Shown one piece after another: positions 1 to 28,759 of a stretch of DNA of 64,000 nucleotides. A program made the translations under genes and the position numbers. The stretch's first letter is position 1. Every line of letters begins with the position of its first letter. The stretch comes from Spongilla lacustris (taxonomy: Eukaryota > Porifera > Demospongiae > Spongillida > Spongillidae). Under the pieces are notes generated by a model that did no database searches, was not told the origin of the DNA, and was given only the letters and a program-made list of their open reading frames with translations. The stretch lies in NCBI GenBank assembly GCA_949361645.1, contig OX442415.1, positions 30,412,255 through 30,476,254 on the forward strand, in the 5' to 3' direction.

Positions 1-1243
1 ATGTCAGGTGTCTGCTAAAAGGTTTCACATTGAAGGAGATGCATTCTCTGCTGCCTTGCACCATCTTGTCAAACACAATGTGTTCTTATATTACCCAGAG
101 GTTCTTCCCCAGACAGTGTTCTGTGACCCCCAGGTAGTCCTCACCAAGGTGACTGAACTAGTGCAGTACCACCACAGGCTCAGGGATAATCCAGAGGAGG
201 GTGTGGCAGTTAGAGGTGACCTGGTCATGTTCAGGGACCATGGCCTGTTGTCAGTGGAGCTACTGAGGAAGTTTACAAAGCACTACAAAGAGGGTTTGTT
301 CACTCCACAAGATGTAGTGAAGTTGCTGGTGAGTCGTGGTGCCATAGCTATGATCAGAGATGGTGAGTACTTGATGCCTGCTCTGCTGCCCCACCTGGAC
401 TCCACCCAAGTGTCCAAGTACCTTGAAAGAGGTGCCTCCCTGATGATTAGGTTCCCCCATGGCTATATTCCTAGTGGTCTGTTTTGCTGTCTTGTGGCCC
501 TTCTACTTTCATCTTCTTGGAATGTGTGCTTGAATAGGGGAAAGCCTTTGTGTCTGTATCGCAACTGTATCAGATTAGTACATAAGGACTCCTCAGAAAT
601 TGTGACCCTTGTTGACATGTTCTCCTATATAGGAGTGCATGTTGATGAGGCTTCAAGTGAGGTGTGTAGGGAGATAAGAGGTCTTGTCCACAGTGGTATC
701 AAGAGTGCCTGTAGTGTGCTCAAGTACCATAATGTCCAGTTAGAAGATGCCTTCATGTGTGCAGGAGCCCGTTGTACCTCAGACCCTCCTCATGTGGCTG
801 TAGTGGTGTGTTCAAGGTCAGCATACAAGTGGAAGTGTACCATTTTAGAAGACCAGAATGGATACCTTAGTGAGGACCAGCTGATGTGGTTGATTACCAG
901 AAAACGGAAACGTGAATTTGCACAAACAAGTACAACAGGTATGTGATGTGTACAATATAGATATATTGTTTGAGCACTTCTCTGTGCAGTTCCAACCTTA
1001 CCTGAAGCAGAGATGGAGTTAACAGAAGTTATAGAATGGCGTGTGATTGGGCAGAATTTGAACATACCAGAAGTGGAGCTGGCCAACGTGGACAGTGACA
1101 GAACATTGAAGGATTTGAAGGCTCGCAAAAGAGCCATGCTGAAGTGGTGGTTGGACAATGACCCAGAAGCATCTTGGAGCAAACTGGCACAGGCATTGGA
1201 GGGTATCCATGGAAACCTTGCAGCAAAGATTAAAGTATTGTGA
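1..1243 (+). CDS. Kelch-Roc-COR-Death family protein, copy C (3' end only)
   Basis: This is the C-terminal part of a multidomain signalling protein whose 5' part lies left of the window. Two exons can be read: a COR-like region from position 1 to 938 (donor GTATGT at 939) and a last exon at 990-1243 after a TCTGTGCAG acceptor, joined in phase 1 and ending with TGA. The first exon matches exon 5 of the complete copy at 48834-53023 almost base for base, apart from small in-frame indels and a diverged stretch near 890-938. The last exon encodes about 84 residues with a Death-domain pattern: WRVIG near the start, MLKWW in the middle and LAQALEGI near the end. This Death domain is clearly different from that of the complete copy. 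Death domains mediate homotypic assembly in apoptosis and immune signalling. The domain call rests on motif pattern only; the partner is unknown. Confidence 0.8.
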
Positions 1244-1309
1244 TATGTAGAAGTTTATGCAAAGACAAGCTGGTTGTAGTAACCTACAGGTGCCATGGCA
1301 ACTGCGACA

Positions 1310-1526
1310 GTTAGGCCTATTTAATGTTTTCTGTTGTGTATGTTACAAGAGGATGTAATGTTGTACCTGCTTTGCTACATGTAATGTCTTTTATGTTATT
1401 ATATATTTATACTGGTAGGCCTATACTCCTGTTAGGTACATACATGTATCTCCTTGCCCCCAAGCTGAGGGGAAGTTATGTGGTGAATTTCTGATTGGGC
1501 CATTAGCTGGTGATGTGATCTTAGTG
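1310..1526. other. 3' flank shared with the copy at the right end
   Basis: Noncoding sequence downstream of copy C. The stretch around 1315-1385 recurs almost unchanged near 63046-63110, followed in both places by the same 25-bp minisatellite. This marks the flank as part of a duplicated unit. No gene is seen. Confidence 0.6.
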
Positions 1527-1752
1527 TACCTGGTGATATGTGATCTTGGGGTACCTGGTGATATGTCATCTTGGGGTACCTGGTGATATGTAATCTTGGG
1601 GTACCTGGTGATATGTGATCTTAGTGTACCTGGTGATATGTGATCTTGGGGTACCTGGTGATATGTGATCTTGGGGTACCTGGTGATATGTGATCTTGGG
1701 GTACCTGGTGATATGTGATCTTGGGGTACCTGGTGATATGTGATCTTGGGGT
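1527..1752. repeat. 25-bp minisatellite (TACCTGGTGATATGTGATCT core)
   Basis: About nine copies of a 25-bp unit, with a few variants (TTAGTG for TTGGGG). The same unit occurs at 53457-53590 and 63200-63370, always in the 3' flank of Kelch-Roc family copies, so it travels with the duplicated gene. Confidence 0.95.
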
Positions 1753-1919
1753 ATTGCATCACCTGTTGTGGTTAATAATCTGTAACCACAGTATGTTTAC
1801 TTGAACAAACATTACATGTACCAAATATCTGTTTGTTTACTGAAGATAGTAGTAGATAATGACCTTTGAAGGTTGAGATGTTAGATAGTGGAAAGGCTTC
1901 AGACCTAGGGAGGGTGGGG

Positions 1920-2110
1920 TATGGAGGTTGTTCTCCAAAGGTCTTCCCATGATGGTGTCTTAAATCTTGTAGAGTGTCAGGTGTCTGCTAAAAGGTTTTA
2001 CATTGAAGGAAATGCATTCTCTGCTGCCTTGTCAAACACAATGTGTTCTTATATTACCCAGAGATTCTTCCCCAGACAGTGTTACCAAATATGGTATTTG
2101 CTTAACTGTT
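1920..2110 (+). pseudogene. Fragment of Kelch-Roc-COR exon 5
   Basis: The stretch matches 51718-51890 of the complete family copy, covering the start of the COR-like region (ending in residues YYPE-like sequence). It carries a small deletion that removes CACCATCTT and shifts the frame, and it then breaks off into unrelated sequence. It has no splice context and is a dead fragment lying in the 3' flank of copy C. Confidence 0.8.
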
Positions 2111-2194
2111 TACTGAAGATAGTATTAGATAATGACCTTTGAAGGTTGAGATGTTAGATACTTATGGTCCAGCCCTGAGACATGAGGTCCCAGC

Positions 2195-2425
2195 TAACTA
2201 GGGTATGGAGGCAATGGACTGACCTATGGAGGGTGGGGTATGGAGGCAATGGACTGACCTATGGAGGGTGGGGTATGGAGGCAATGGACTGACCTATGGA
2301 GGGTGGGGTATGGAGGCAATGGACTGACCTATGGAGGGTGGGGTATGGAGGCAATGGACTGACCTATGGAGGGTGGGGTATGGAGGCAATGGACTGACCT
2401 ATGGAGGGTGGGGTATGGAGGCAAC
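2195..2425. repeat. 35-bp minisatellite (GACCTATGGAGGGTGGGGTA core)
   Basis: Six to seven tandem copies of a 35-bp unit. The same unit forms an array at 53745-54000 downstream of copy B, confirming that the two 3' flanks are duplicates. The shared flank continues to about 2572 (CACAAGATGGCTGACAG). Confidence 0.95.
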
Positions 2426-2794
2426 CTTTCCCTCGATGAGATACAACTCATCTGATGAGGTAGCTATGTGTGGAGTGTCCACTTCCAAAAGGGGAAGTTG
2501 GTGCAGGTACAAGTCTGGTGGTGGAACCAGATGTGCTGTGATGGGGGAGTGTGCACAAGATGGCTGACAGAGAAGTGAATCTTTATTATTACATTATACT
2601 TACATGTAGTACTTTGGAGGCGGAGTCTTCTAGCAGAGCATCCTGTTCCTGTTAGCCTAGCTACCAACCCTTAAATAGTCCCCCGGCAAAGTATCCTGTT
2701 ACCCTAGGAGTTAAATTGGCTACCAACCCTTACATAGAAGTGGCAATAAAACAGTACTGATGATGACCAAAGATGATTTACACTCCCAGAACAT

Positions 2795-5700
2795 CTATGC
2801 TGTAGTCTCATCTCTAGCTGCAGGCTGTGTTGGAGGGATTTGGGCTTGAATCTGACTCAACAGTGTCAGCACCTTGCGTTTCTGTGATCTCATCCTTCTT
2901 TTCTGGAAGGGAGGATAGGAATGGATAGGGAGTACTTAATTGCTAATAAGCAATTTACTCAAGTATGACCATAAGATAAGATTTAGTCTTTAGAGCTTAC
3001 AACTTTGACCTTAGCATTAACATTAATATCATCAACTTGAAATCAGTGGTCATGGGATTTAAACTCTCTACATGTAAGCCAATAGATTGTTTAGAATTCA
3101 ATACAACTATGGGGAGTAGAGGGGATGATTTGCCCATCTCAAATGAATATAAACCCTCACCCTCACCTCCACCCCCTCACCTGGCTCCTGGTGATCACCA
3201 CAGAGTGGTCAGGTGTGTGTGCCTTATGCTTCATCTTGCTGCTCCTCTTCACAGACAAGGGGTTGGGCCCCTTAGGCCTCTTTCTATGGCCTCTCTTCCT
3301 GGGCCCCTCACATCCCATAGCAGCTGCATCCAGCTGTTCTATGACAGACTTCTCATATGAGGTAGGCAACACCTTTGCCATGGTAACCTGTTGGGAGGAA
3401 ATGGTCCATTTATAAGCTAAAACTATGATACACCAAAAATCAAAATTACTGAAAGATGGTTAAATGTGGAGAGAAGATGGAGAGGGGAGGAGGCATAAAC
3501 TAAACTAAATAAGTTGCATAGTTCAAATCCTGGCTATCTGATTGGCCAACTTTTAGTTTATTAGTAAGTACTATGCCTGGCACACAGCACCCTGGCACAT
3601 AGCACACAGGCACATAGCACACAGGCACATAGCACACAGGCACATAACACACAGGCACATAGCACACAGGCACATAGCACACAGGCACATAGCACACAGG
3701 CACATAGCACACAGGCACATAGCACACAGGCACACAGGCACATAGCACACAGGCACATAGCACACAGGCACATAGCACACAGCACACAGGCACACAGCAC
3801 ACAGGCACATAGCACACAGGCACATAGCACACAGGCACATAGCACACAGGCACATAGCACACAGGCACATAGCACACAGGCACATAGCACACAGGCACAT
3901 AGCACACAGGCACATAGCACACAGGCACATAGCACACAGGCACATAGCACACAGGCACATAGCACACAGGCACATAGCACACAGGCACACAGCACACAGG
4001 CACACAGCACACAGCACACAGGCACATAGCACACAGGCACATAGCACACAGGCACATAGCACACAGGCACATAGCACACAGGCACATAGCACACAGGCAC
4101 ATAGCACACAGGCACATAGCACACAGGCACATAGCACACAGGCACATAGCACACAGGCACATAGCACACAGGCACATAGCACACAGGCACATAGCACACA
4201 GCACACAGGCACATAGCACACAGGCACATAGCACACAGGCACATAGCACACAGCACACAGCACACAGGCTCACAGCACACAGGCACACAGGCACACAGGC
4301 ACATAGCACACAGGCACATAGCACACAGCACACAGGCACATAGCACACAGGCACACAGCACACAGGCACATAGCACACAGGCACATAGCACACAGCACAC
4401 AGGCACATAGCACACAGGCAAATAGCACACAGCACACAGGCACACAGGCACACAGCACACAGGCACATAGCACACAGGCACATAGCACACAGGCACATAG
4501 CACACAGGCACATAGCACACAGCACACAGGCACATAGCACACAGGCTCACAGCACACAGGCACATAGCACACAGGCACACAGGCACATAGCACACAGGCA
4601 CATAGCACACAGGCACATAGCACACAGGCACATAGCACACAGCACACAGGCACATAGCACACAGGCACATAGCACACAGCACACAGGCACATAGCACACA
4701 GGCAAATAGCACACAGCACACAGGCACACAGGCACACAGCACACAGGCACATAGCACACAGGCACATAGCACACAGGCACATAGCACACAGGCACATAGC
4801 ACACAGCACACAGCACACAGGCACATAGCACACAGGCTCACAGCACACAGGCACATAGCACACAGGCACACAGGCACATAGCACACAGGCACATAGCACA
4901 CAGGCACATAGCACACAGGCACATAGCACACAGGCACATAGCACATAGCACACAGCACACAGGCACATAGCACACAGCACACAGGCACATAGCACACAGG
5001 CACATAGCACACAGGCACATAGCACACAGGCACATAGCACACAGGCACATAGCACACAGCACACAGGCACATAGCACACAGGCACATAGCACACAGGCAC
5101 ATAGCACACAGGCACATAGCACACAGGCACATAGCACACAGGCACACAGCACACAGCACACAGGCTCACAGCACACAGGCACACAGGCACACAGGCACAT
5201 AGCACACAGGCACATAGCACACAGGCACATAGCACACAGCACACAGGCACATAGCACACAGGCACACAGCACACAGGCACATAGCACACAGGCACATAGC
5301 ACACAGCACACAGGCACATAGCACACAGGCAAATAGCACACAGCACACAGGCACACAGGCACACAGCACACAGGCACATAGCACACAGGCACATAGCACA
5401 CAGGCACATAGCACACAGGCACATAGCACACAGCACACAGCACACAGGCACATAGCACACAGGCTCACAGCACACAGGCACATAGCACACAGGCACACAG
5501 GCACATAGCACACAGGCACATAGCACACAGGCACATAGCACACAGCACACAGGCACATAGCACACAGGCACACAGCACACAGGCACATAGCACACAGGCA
5601 CATAGCACACAGCACATAGGCACATAGCACACAGGCACATAGCACACAGGCACATAGCACATAGCACACAGGCACATAGCACACAGGCACATAGCACACA

Positions 5701-8700
5701 GGCACATAGCACACAGGCACATAGCACACAGCACACAGCACACAGGCACATAGCACACAGGCTCACAGCACACAGGCACATAGCACACAGGCACACAGGC
5801 ACATAGCACACAGGCACATAGCACACAGGCACATAGCACACAGGCACATAGCACACAGGCACATAGCACACAGCACACAGGCACATAGCACACAGCACAC
5901 AGGCACATAGCACACAGGCACATAGCACACAGGCACATAGCACACAGGCACATAGCACACAGCACACAGGCACATAGCACACAGGCACATAGCACACAGG
6001 CACATAGCACACAGGCACATAGCACACAGGCACATAGCACACAGCACACAGGCACATAGCACACAGGCACATAGCACACAGGCACATAGCACACAGGCAC
6101 ATAGCACACAGGCACATAGCACACAGGCACATAGCACACAGCACACAGGCACATAGCACACAGGCACACAGCACACAGGCACATAGCACACAGGCACATA
6201 GCACACAGCACACAGGCACATAGCACACAGGCAAATAGCACACAGCACACAGGCACACAGGCACACAGCACACAGGCACATAGCACACAGGCACATAGCA
6301 CACAGGCACATAGCACACAGGCACATAGCACACAGGCACATAGCACACAGCACACAGGCACATAGCACACAGCACACAGGCACATAGCACACAGGCACAT
6401 AGCACACAGGCACATAGCACACAGGCACATAGCACACAGGCACATAGCACACAGGCACATAGCACACAGGCACATAGCACACAGGCAAATAGCACACAGC
6501 ACACAGGCACACAGGCACATAGCACACAGGCACATAGCACACAGGCACATAGCACACAGGCACATAGCACACAGGCACATAGCACACAGGCACATAGCAC
6601 ACAGGCACATAGCACACAGGCACATAGCACACAGGCACATAGCACACAGGCACATAGCACACAGGCACATAGCACACAGGCACATAGCACACAGGCACAT
6701 AGCACACAGGCACATAGCACACAGGCACATAGCACACAGGCACATAGCACACAGGCACATAGCACACAGGCACATAGCACACAGGCACATAGCACACAGG
6801 CACACAGGCACATAGCACACAGGCACATAGCACACAGGCACATAGCACCATAGATAATAGAATAAAGGGATTGGAAATGGTAAAGATTACGGGATTCATC
6901 CGCATTTCGTAATTCCGTAAACTTGTGTTCCCCGTTGTCTGCTATATACGATCCTTAGAAGCGCTATTTTGATGACGAGATGGAGTTAGGCACGCATAGA
7001 ATGAAGCTGTCTAAAAAAGCAGCCAAAGTCATACATGTACTTGACCCAAGTGCCAATGACCACCATGATGGCTAGCTAGAACAAGCGCGCACAAAAGCTT
7101 TGCCGAGAAAGTAGATACAAGCTTTATGCTCTTTAAAACACTTACTTTGAAGGCCTCCAGTTTTTTACGATTCCCCATTGATTTTGTTGTTGTTGGGACT
7201 TTCTCTTCCTATTCTTGCGCGATCGACCCAACGACGCTTGTGAAACATTTGCTACTGTAACACATACACAACATACAAGATATACTGATCACGCCACTCT
7301 ATATATATGTCTGATTCAATATATGCACTCAAATACTCTAGAATCCAAAACACTTTTCTGGGAAAATTACACAAAAGGTACGCTTTTTGGACATCATAAG
7401 CGGACAAATTTCCGATCTACGACGTCAAACCCCTTCATAGAGACTCCTAAACATTACAACGCCACACTACCTACTACGTACTCTATATGTGAACTCATAA
7501 AATGGATTTACAATGTTGCTAGTGTCCAGGAAAACCACACAACCACTACCCGATCAGGTTGTAGCTACGATCGCGTCTGCCTCAGCTGAGACGTCTGTAA
7601 AAAAATAGCTATATGCTTTTTGGGTGTTAAAAAGGTTGCTCTCATCCACTAAAAAGTTAAACACCACTAAAGAAGCTCTTTACGGAAGGATGCTCAATAG
7701 CTCACACGCTCACTACAAGATTCAATGCGAAGCACGGTCATGTAACGGAACGTGACGTCACGTCACGTAAATGTATATACCGTTTCCAGTCCCTTTATTC
7801 TATTATCTATGGTGGAACACAGGCACATAGCACACAGGCACATAGCACACAGGCACATAGCACACAGCACACAGGCACATAGCACACAGGCACATAGCAC
7901 ACAGGCACATAGCACACAGGCACATAGCACACAGGCACATAGCACACAGGCACATAGCACACAGGCACATAGCACACAGGCACATAGCACACAGCACACA
8001 GGCACATAGCACACAGGCACATAGCACACAGGCACATAGCACACAGGCACATAGCACACAGGCACACAGCACACAGCACACAGGCACATAGCACACAGGC
8101 ACATAGCACACAGGCACATAGCACACAGGCACATAGCACACAGGCACATAGCACACAGGCACATAGCACACAGCACACAGGCACATAGCACACAGCACAT
8201 AGCACACAGGCACATAGCACACAGGCACATAGCACACAGCACATAGGCACATAGCACACAGGCACATAGCACACAGGCACATAGCACATAGCACACAGGC
8301 ACATAGCACACAGGCACATAGCACACAGGCACATAGCACACAGGCACATAGCACACAGGCACATAGCACACAGCACATAGCACATAGCACACAGGCACAT
8401 AGCACACAGGCACACAGGCACATAGCACACAGGCACATAGCACATAGGCACATAGCACACAGGCACATAGCACACAGGCACATAGCACACAGGCACATAG
8501 CAATGGCCCCTTGCCCCTCCCCCTAACCTCCTCAGCTTTCTGGTGTGACATATCTGAAGGTCCCTCCAACACCACTGTGTTCCTTATGATGTGCAGAAGG
8601 GGTGTGCCTGGGGAGGGGGAGGAGGAAGATGATGTCATGGTGTTTTTAAACTGCCAAAGTACACATATGCTGGGGGCACGCCTTCCAAATGAGAGATCCT

Positions 8701-11700
8701 CCCCCCCCTGGTAGATAATCAGCCTGGCCAAATGACATGAGTGCATCATACATCAAATATATTATTACAAGTAAATCAAAAACTTCTCTATCGAGAAAGT
8801 GATTGGTAGGATGTAGGATTGGTGGTGCAAAAAGCAAGGAAACAAGGTACAGTATGTTAAAGTGAGGTTTGGTAGGATCCTACAACTCACAGTCCTGAAT
8901 TTGCAAATGAAGAAGCCTATTTGCAAATGTAGGACTGTTATAGTTGTCGGATCCTACCAAACCTCACTTTAACATACTGTACCTTGTTTCCTTGCTTTTT
9001 GCACCACCAACCCTACATCCCACCAATCACTTTCTCGATAGAGAAGTTTTTGATTTACTTGTTCCCCTAATTTTTTTTTGTCTCTGCCAGAAGTGTTCAA
9101 CATAATATATGGCTTAGTGTATTCGTTGCGATGTATAGGACGCTTAGATTCCTCTTATGTGTAGTCTGAGTATATAGGCCTCTTTTTTTATTTTATTGAT
9201 AGGCCTACTTTGTTCTTCGGATATCTTAAACTGAGAGTTCTCCTTGCTAACGCCGGAGCCGTTTTTTTTTTGGCTTGGTCCTTTGCTGAATTAGAACCGC
9301 CTGTTGTAAACGTGTTTGCAGCTGTGTACGTGTGCGTAGCCTGGCAACAGTAAATTAAGACGCGGTCATATTGCATACTGCTAGGCAACCGAGAATTTTC
9401 ACCGATAATGAATTGCACCTGCTTGGGTCACTTCACGGCATTTCATCACCAGCTAACAACTGTAGGTCTTATTTGTATGAAAGGGCACGTTTGGAAATAA
9501 AATGCTACTTTTTGAAGCTAATCTCGTCTTCTTACGACGTTCCTGTCGCGAGTTATATGTGACGAACGGAAGACTACGAACAAAAATTAAATGGCGGAAT
9601 TTTGGTACCGACTTGTCACTCCACGTAAACGGCACTGTTTAGCGAAGCTCACGTTATATGTGCATATCTGTCAGGTTTGTAATGGATTATATGTGAGCTG
9701 GCGAGTAATGGCAATGCTTCGTTACCGTTTTAAAACGCTCGATCGAAAACCACGCCCACCTAAGCCAATCCGAAGCCAATCCTACATAGGACCCACTATC
9801 GTGGGTCCTGATATCTAATTACTATAATAGAAACTGAAGCCATCTTGATTTAGAATGCCGGGTGCCCAGGCCTGTAGCGTCCCGATCAGTAATGAGGGCA
9901 CTTGAGTGGTTCTGATCACAATGGCTTCAGTGTCGAACTGATTTAGATCACAGCAATGTGTGTACAGCAACCAACAAATGTAGGGGGTGGGTACTCTTAA
10001 ATGTAGGGGGTGGGTACTCTTAAATGTAGGGGATGGATACTCTTAAATGTAGGGGGTGGGTACTCTTAAATGTAGGGGGTAGGTACTCTTAAATGTAGGG
10101 GGTGGGTACTCTTAAATGTAGGGGGTGGGTACTCTTAAATGTAGGGGGTGGGTACTCTTAAATGTAGGGGGTGGGTACTCTTAAATGTAGGGGGTGGGTA
10201 CTCTTAAATGTAGGGGGTGGGTACTCTTAAATGTAGGGGGTGGGTACTCTTAAATGTAGGGGGTGGGTACTCTTAAATGTAGGGAGGTGGGTACTCTTAA
10301 ATGTAGGGGGTGGGTACTCTTAAATGTAGGGGGTGGGTACTCTTAAATGTAGGGGGTGGGTACTCTTAAATGTAGGGGGTGGGTACTCTTAAATGTAGGG
10401 AGGTGGGTACTCTTAAATGTAGGGGGGGGGGGGGGGGGGTGGGCACTCCCCTGGCACTTAGAGTACCTAACATGGTCACTAGGTAAAATAAGGTGCCCTC
10501 AATTGACCAATCAGAATTCATTGCACAAAACTGTCAACTATTGTCAGCTAAAATAGCCCCCACATTTAGTTATGGCTGTCAAAGGGACCATTAGGAAGGC
10601 CCCCCCCCCCCCCCCCCCCCCCCCCGCCCCGGACATAATCTGCAGGAGTTTGATAAAACTACAGCAGCTTGTTAGGTGAACATCACCTTGGCTGCAGAGG
10701 TGTGTGCCAACATGTGTGTGTGCTCTAGTGTGTACCCTAGGGTACCAGTGTGTGTGTACCGCTACATACCAAAGTCAGAGTTTCTACCAATAAGGTTTGC
10801 CTGCTACAGTTTGCACTTTGACACATGTAAAGAGTATTGGCAATTACACTGCAGCTGGCCCCAATTAACAATCAATAAAGTTTACTAATTAGCAGCGTCC
10901 ATACCTGGAATGTCTCTCAGCAATGTCTGCAGTGCCTTGTCTTGGGAGGCCACAAAGTAGCGATGAGGATTGCCCTCCCCTGGTGGTGATGTAATGCATG
11001 TTGGCTGATCACAGGGGCTTCCCCACTCCCCTAGTGGTGATGTAATGCATGTCCCCCCTAGTGGTGATGTAATGCATGTCCCTCTAGTGGTGATGTAATG
11101 CCCCCCCCCCCCCCTAGTGGTGATGTAATGCATGTCAGCTGACCCCAGGGGCTTACCCACTAGGGACATGATGCAATCAGTGGCTGGCTTGTCCTTCTTG
11201 TGGCCACACACCCTCTGCTTGAAGCGCTTGGCGATGTAGACAGCTCCAGAGAGCTGTGGACCCAAAGCTACCAGCTCTGCCACCACACACTTTGTGGTCA
11301 CTTGAGCAGGGGATGGGGAGGAGGGGAGGAGAATGGAGGGGAGAAGGGAGGGGTGGGGAGGATGAAGGGGGAGGAGGGGGGAACATAGCATGTCAGATCA
11401 CCATAACTTCTCTCTCTCTCCTGACCTAGTTGGACTGTTCCATCCAAATATTTGGGCAGCTGCTCTTTAATTTGGATCTTGCCTTTTAGTGCAGCCTGGC
11501 AGAAGGTTCCATCCACTGAGGGAAGGAGGGAGGAGGAGGAGGGAGGGAGGGAGGTGGGGAGGGAGGGAGGTGGGGAGGACAAGAATATGTGAGGGAGGAG
11601 GGAAAGATGGGGAGGAGGGGATAATTTGGCACTAGTAATGATATGTGGATACACGCACACGGGTATTCCTGCTACCACAATCATCAGCCCTATATTAGTA

Positions 11701-11883
11701 GTAGTTTGGAGATGACACGTTATAATTTGCGTGGCGCAGGGCACACGTGTACACACACACACACACTGGCTGACGTATGGGCGGCGGTAACTAACCGAGG
11801 ACTTGGTATGGTTCGCGGACTCCAAAGGTATGCTTATAAAATGATATTATTTTGCGCGCGTGTTTATAGCGCTTCAGCTTCAT
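2795..11883 (-). CDS. UTP23: UTP23, U3 snoRNA-associated PIN-domain protein
   Basis: Small-subunit processome factor of the nucleolus, needed in the family for early 18S rRNA maturation and U3/snR30 dynamics. Seven minus-strand exons join in phase: 11883-11796, 11515-11426, 11300-11157, 10979-10905, 8607-8528, 3387-3181 and 2902-2795, giving 263 aa (human about 249). The start is ATG at 11883, giving the basic N-terminus MKLKRYKHARK typical of the family. The degenerate PIN domain includes VDGTFC (Asp31), CVVAEL (Glu68) and YFVASQD (Asp121). Cysteines and a histidine at about 64, 91, 93 and 102 fit the zinc site. GPNPLS at about 199-204 and a Lys/Arg-rich tail are the C-terminal hallmark. The fifth intron (3388-8527) holds a huge minisatellite and a transposon. 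The gene is head to head with nischarin. A TTTATT at 2582-2587 may be its polyadenylation signal. The identification is secure; the last exon is less certain. Confidence 0.93.
3572..6845. repeat. Large 15-bp minisatellite (GGCACATAGCACACA), left block
   Basis: About 3.3 kb of 15-bp units mixed with shorter variants (GCACACA, GGCACACA and CATAGCACACA spacing changes), with higher-order blocks marked by GGCTCACAG and GGCAAATAG. It sits in the UTP23 intron between exons 5 and 6. Long open frames rich in Cys, Val and Pro across it are repeat artefacts. Confidence 0.97.
6848..7812. mobile_element. TIR element inserted in the UTP23-intron minisatellite
   Basis: About 965 bp of non-repetitive sequence that splits the 15-bp array in two. 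Its ends are inverted repeats: CCATAGATAATAGAATAAAG at the left and the complement ending in CTATTATCTATGG at the right. The right part (7616-7770) belongs to the dispersed family also found near 31260, 34540, 43600 and 60690 (shared AGCTCTTTACGGAAGGATGC and GACGTCACGTCA). No transposase is recognised; an open frame at 7215-7589 lacks a known motif. No convincing target-site duplication is visible. Confidence 0.75.
7816..8502. repeat. 15-bp minisatellite, right block
   Basis: Continuation of the CACATAGCACACAGG array after the inserted TIR element, in the same orientation and with the same unit variants. It ends about 25 bp before UTP23 exon 5. Confidence 0.97.
8767..9062. mobile_element. Foldback MITE (long hairpin)
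   Basis: A nearly perfect inverted repeat with arms of about 125-135 bp and a short loop around 8900-8945. The left arm starts ACAAGTAAATCAAAAACTTC and the right arm ends in its complement. It lies in the UTP23 intron between exons 4 and 5. It has no coding capacity, which fits a non-autonomous element. Confidence 0.85.
9063..9975. other. UTP23 intron sequence without recognised feature
   Basis: Unique-looking sequence inside the UTP23 intron. Open frames here are short and lack recognisable motifs. The only structure noted is a short perfect hairpin, AGGACCCA-CTATCG-TGGGTCCT, at 9788-9809. Confidence 0.5.
9976..10440. repeat. 23-bp minisatellite (TGTAGGGGGTGGGTACTCTT)
   Basis: About 20 tandem copies of a 23-bp G-rich unit in the UTP23 intron, ending in a long G run at 10423-10439. 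The G3-5 runs could form G-quadruplexes on this strand. A poly-C run follows at 10601-10625. Confidence 0.95.
11020..11125 (-). repeat. Short repeat carrying UTP23 3' splice-site copies
   Basis: Four diverged copies of CTAGTGGTGATGTAATGCAT. On the minus strand each reads as a copy of the end of this intron (CATCACCAC-YAG), which is the real acceptor of UTP23 exon 4 at 10980-10981. Confidence 0.8.
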
Positions 11884-11998
11884 GGCGCATGGCCGAAGAA
11901 AGCCAGTTAATTAACAATCAGATTTCAAATCATTAATATTACTAAACCGAACCAAATAATTTAATAGGTTGTGCAACGTATATGTAGGTCTTCCCTGC
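11884..11998. promoter_or_regulatory. Bidirectional promoter region UTP23/nischarin
   Basis: Only about 115 bp separates the UTP23 start codon (minus strand) from the first in-frame ATG of nischarin (plus strand), or 187 bp if nischarin starts at 12071. Both genes must start transcription in or around this interval. It is AT-rich with no clear TATA box that I can assign. The bidirectional role follows from the gene geometry. Confidence 0.7.
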
Positions 11999-28539
<16,541 letters not shown>

Positions 28540-28759
28540 AACAGAACTGTGACTATTAATCATGTCCATCACATTCATCACTGCTTATTTTATCCATTTG
28601 TGTCAATCAAACCTCATCACCCATAGTTACAATCAGTGCGAGTTATTAAATGAATGTTAGTATTTAAAAGTATTAAAGGTACAGAACGAAAGAAACACAA
28701 AGTTCAATACATATATTAATAACTACACTACATCTAAATCTAAACCAGCACACCCCATG
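28540..28759. other. Nischarin 3' flank
   Basis: AT-rich sequence repeated nearly unchanged at 57916-58130. No gene is seen. Confidence 0.5.

Noticed and set aside
7215..7589. 124-aa protein in the TIR element
   Set aside because: No recognisable motif and no ATG in a convincing context; kept only as part of the element.
3500..8749. Very long open frames rich in Cys-Val-Leu-Pro on the minus strand
   Set aside because: They only translate the 15-bp minisatellite in all frames; the real minus-strand coding exons here are UTP23 exons at 8528-8607 and 3181-3387.
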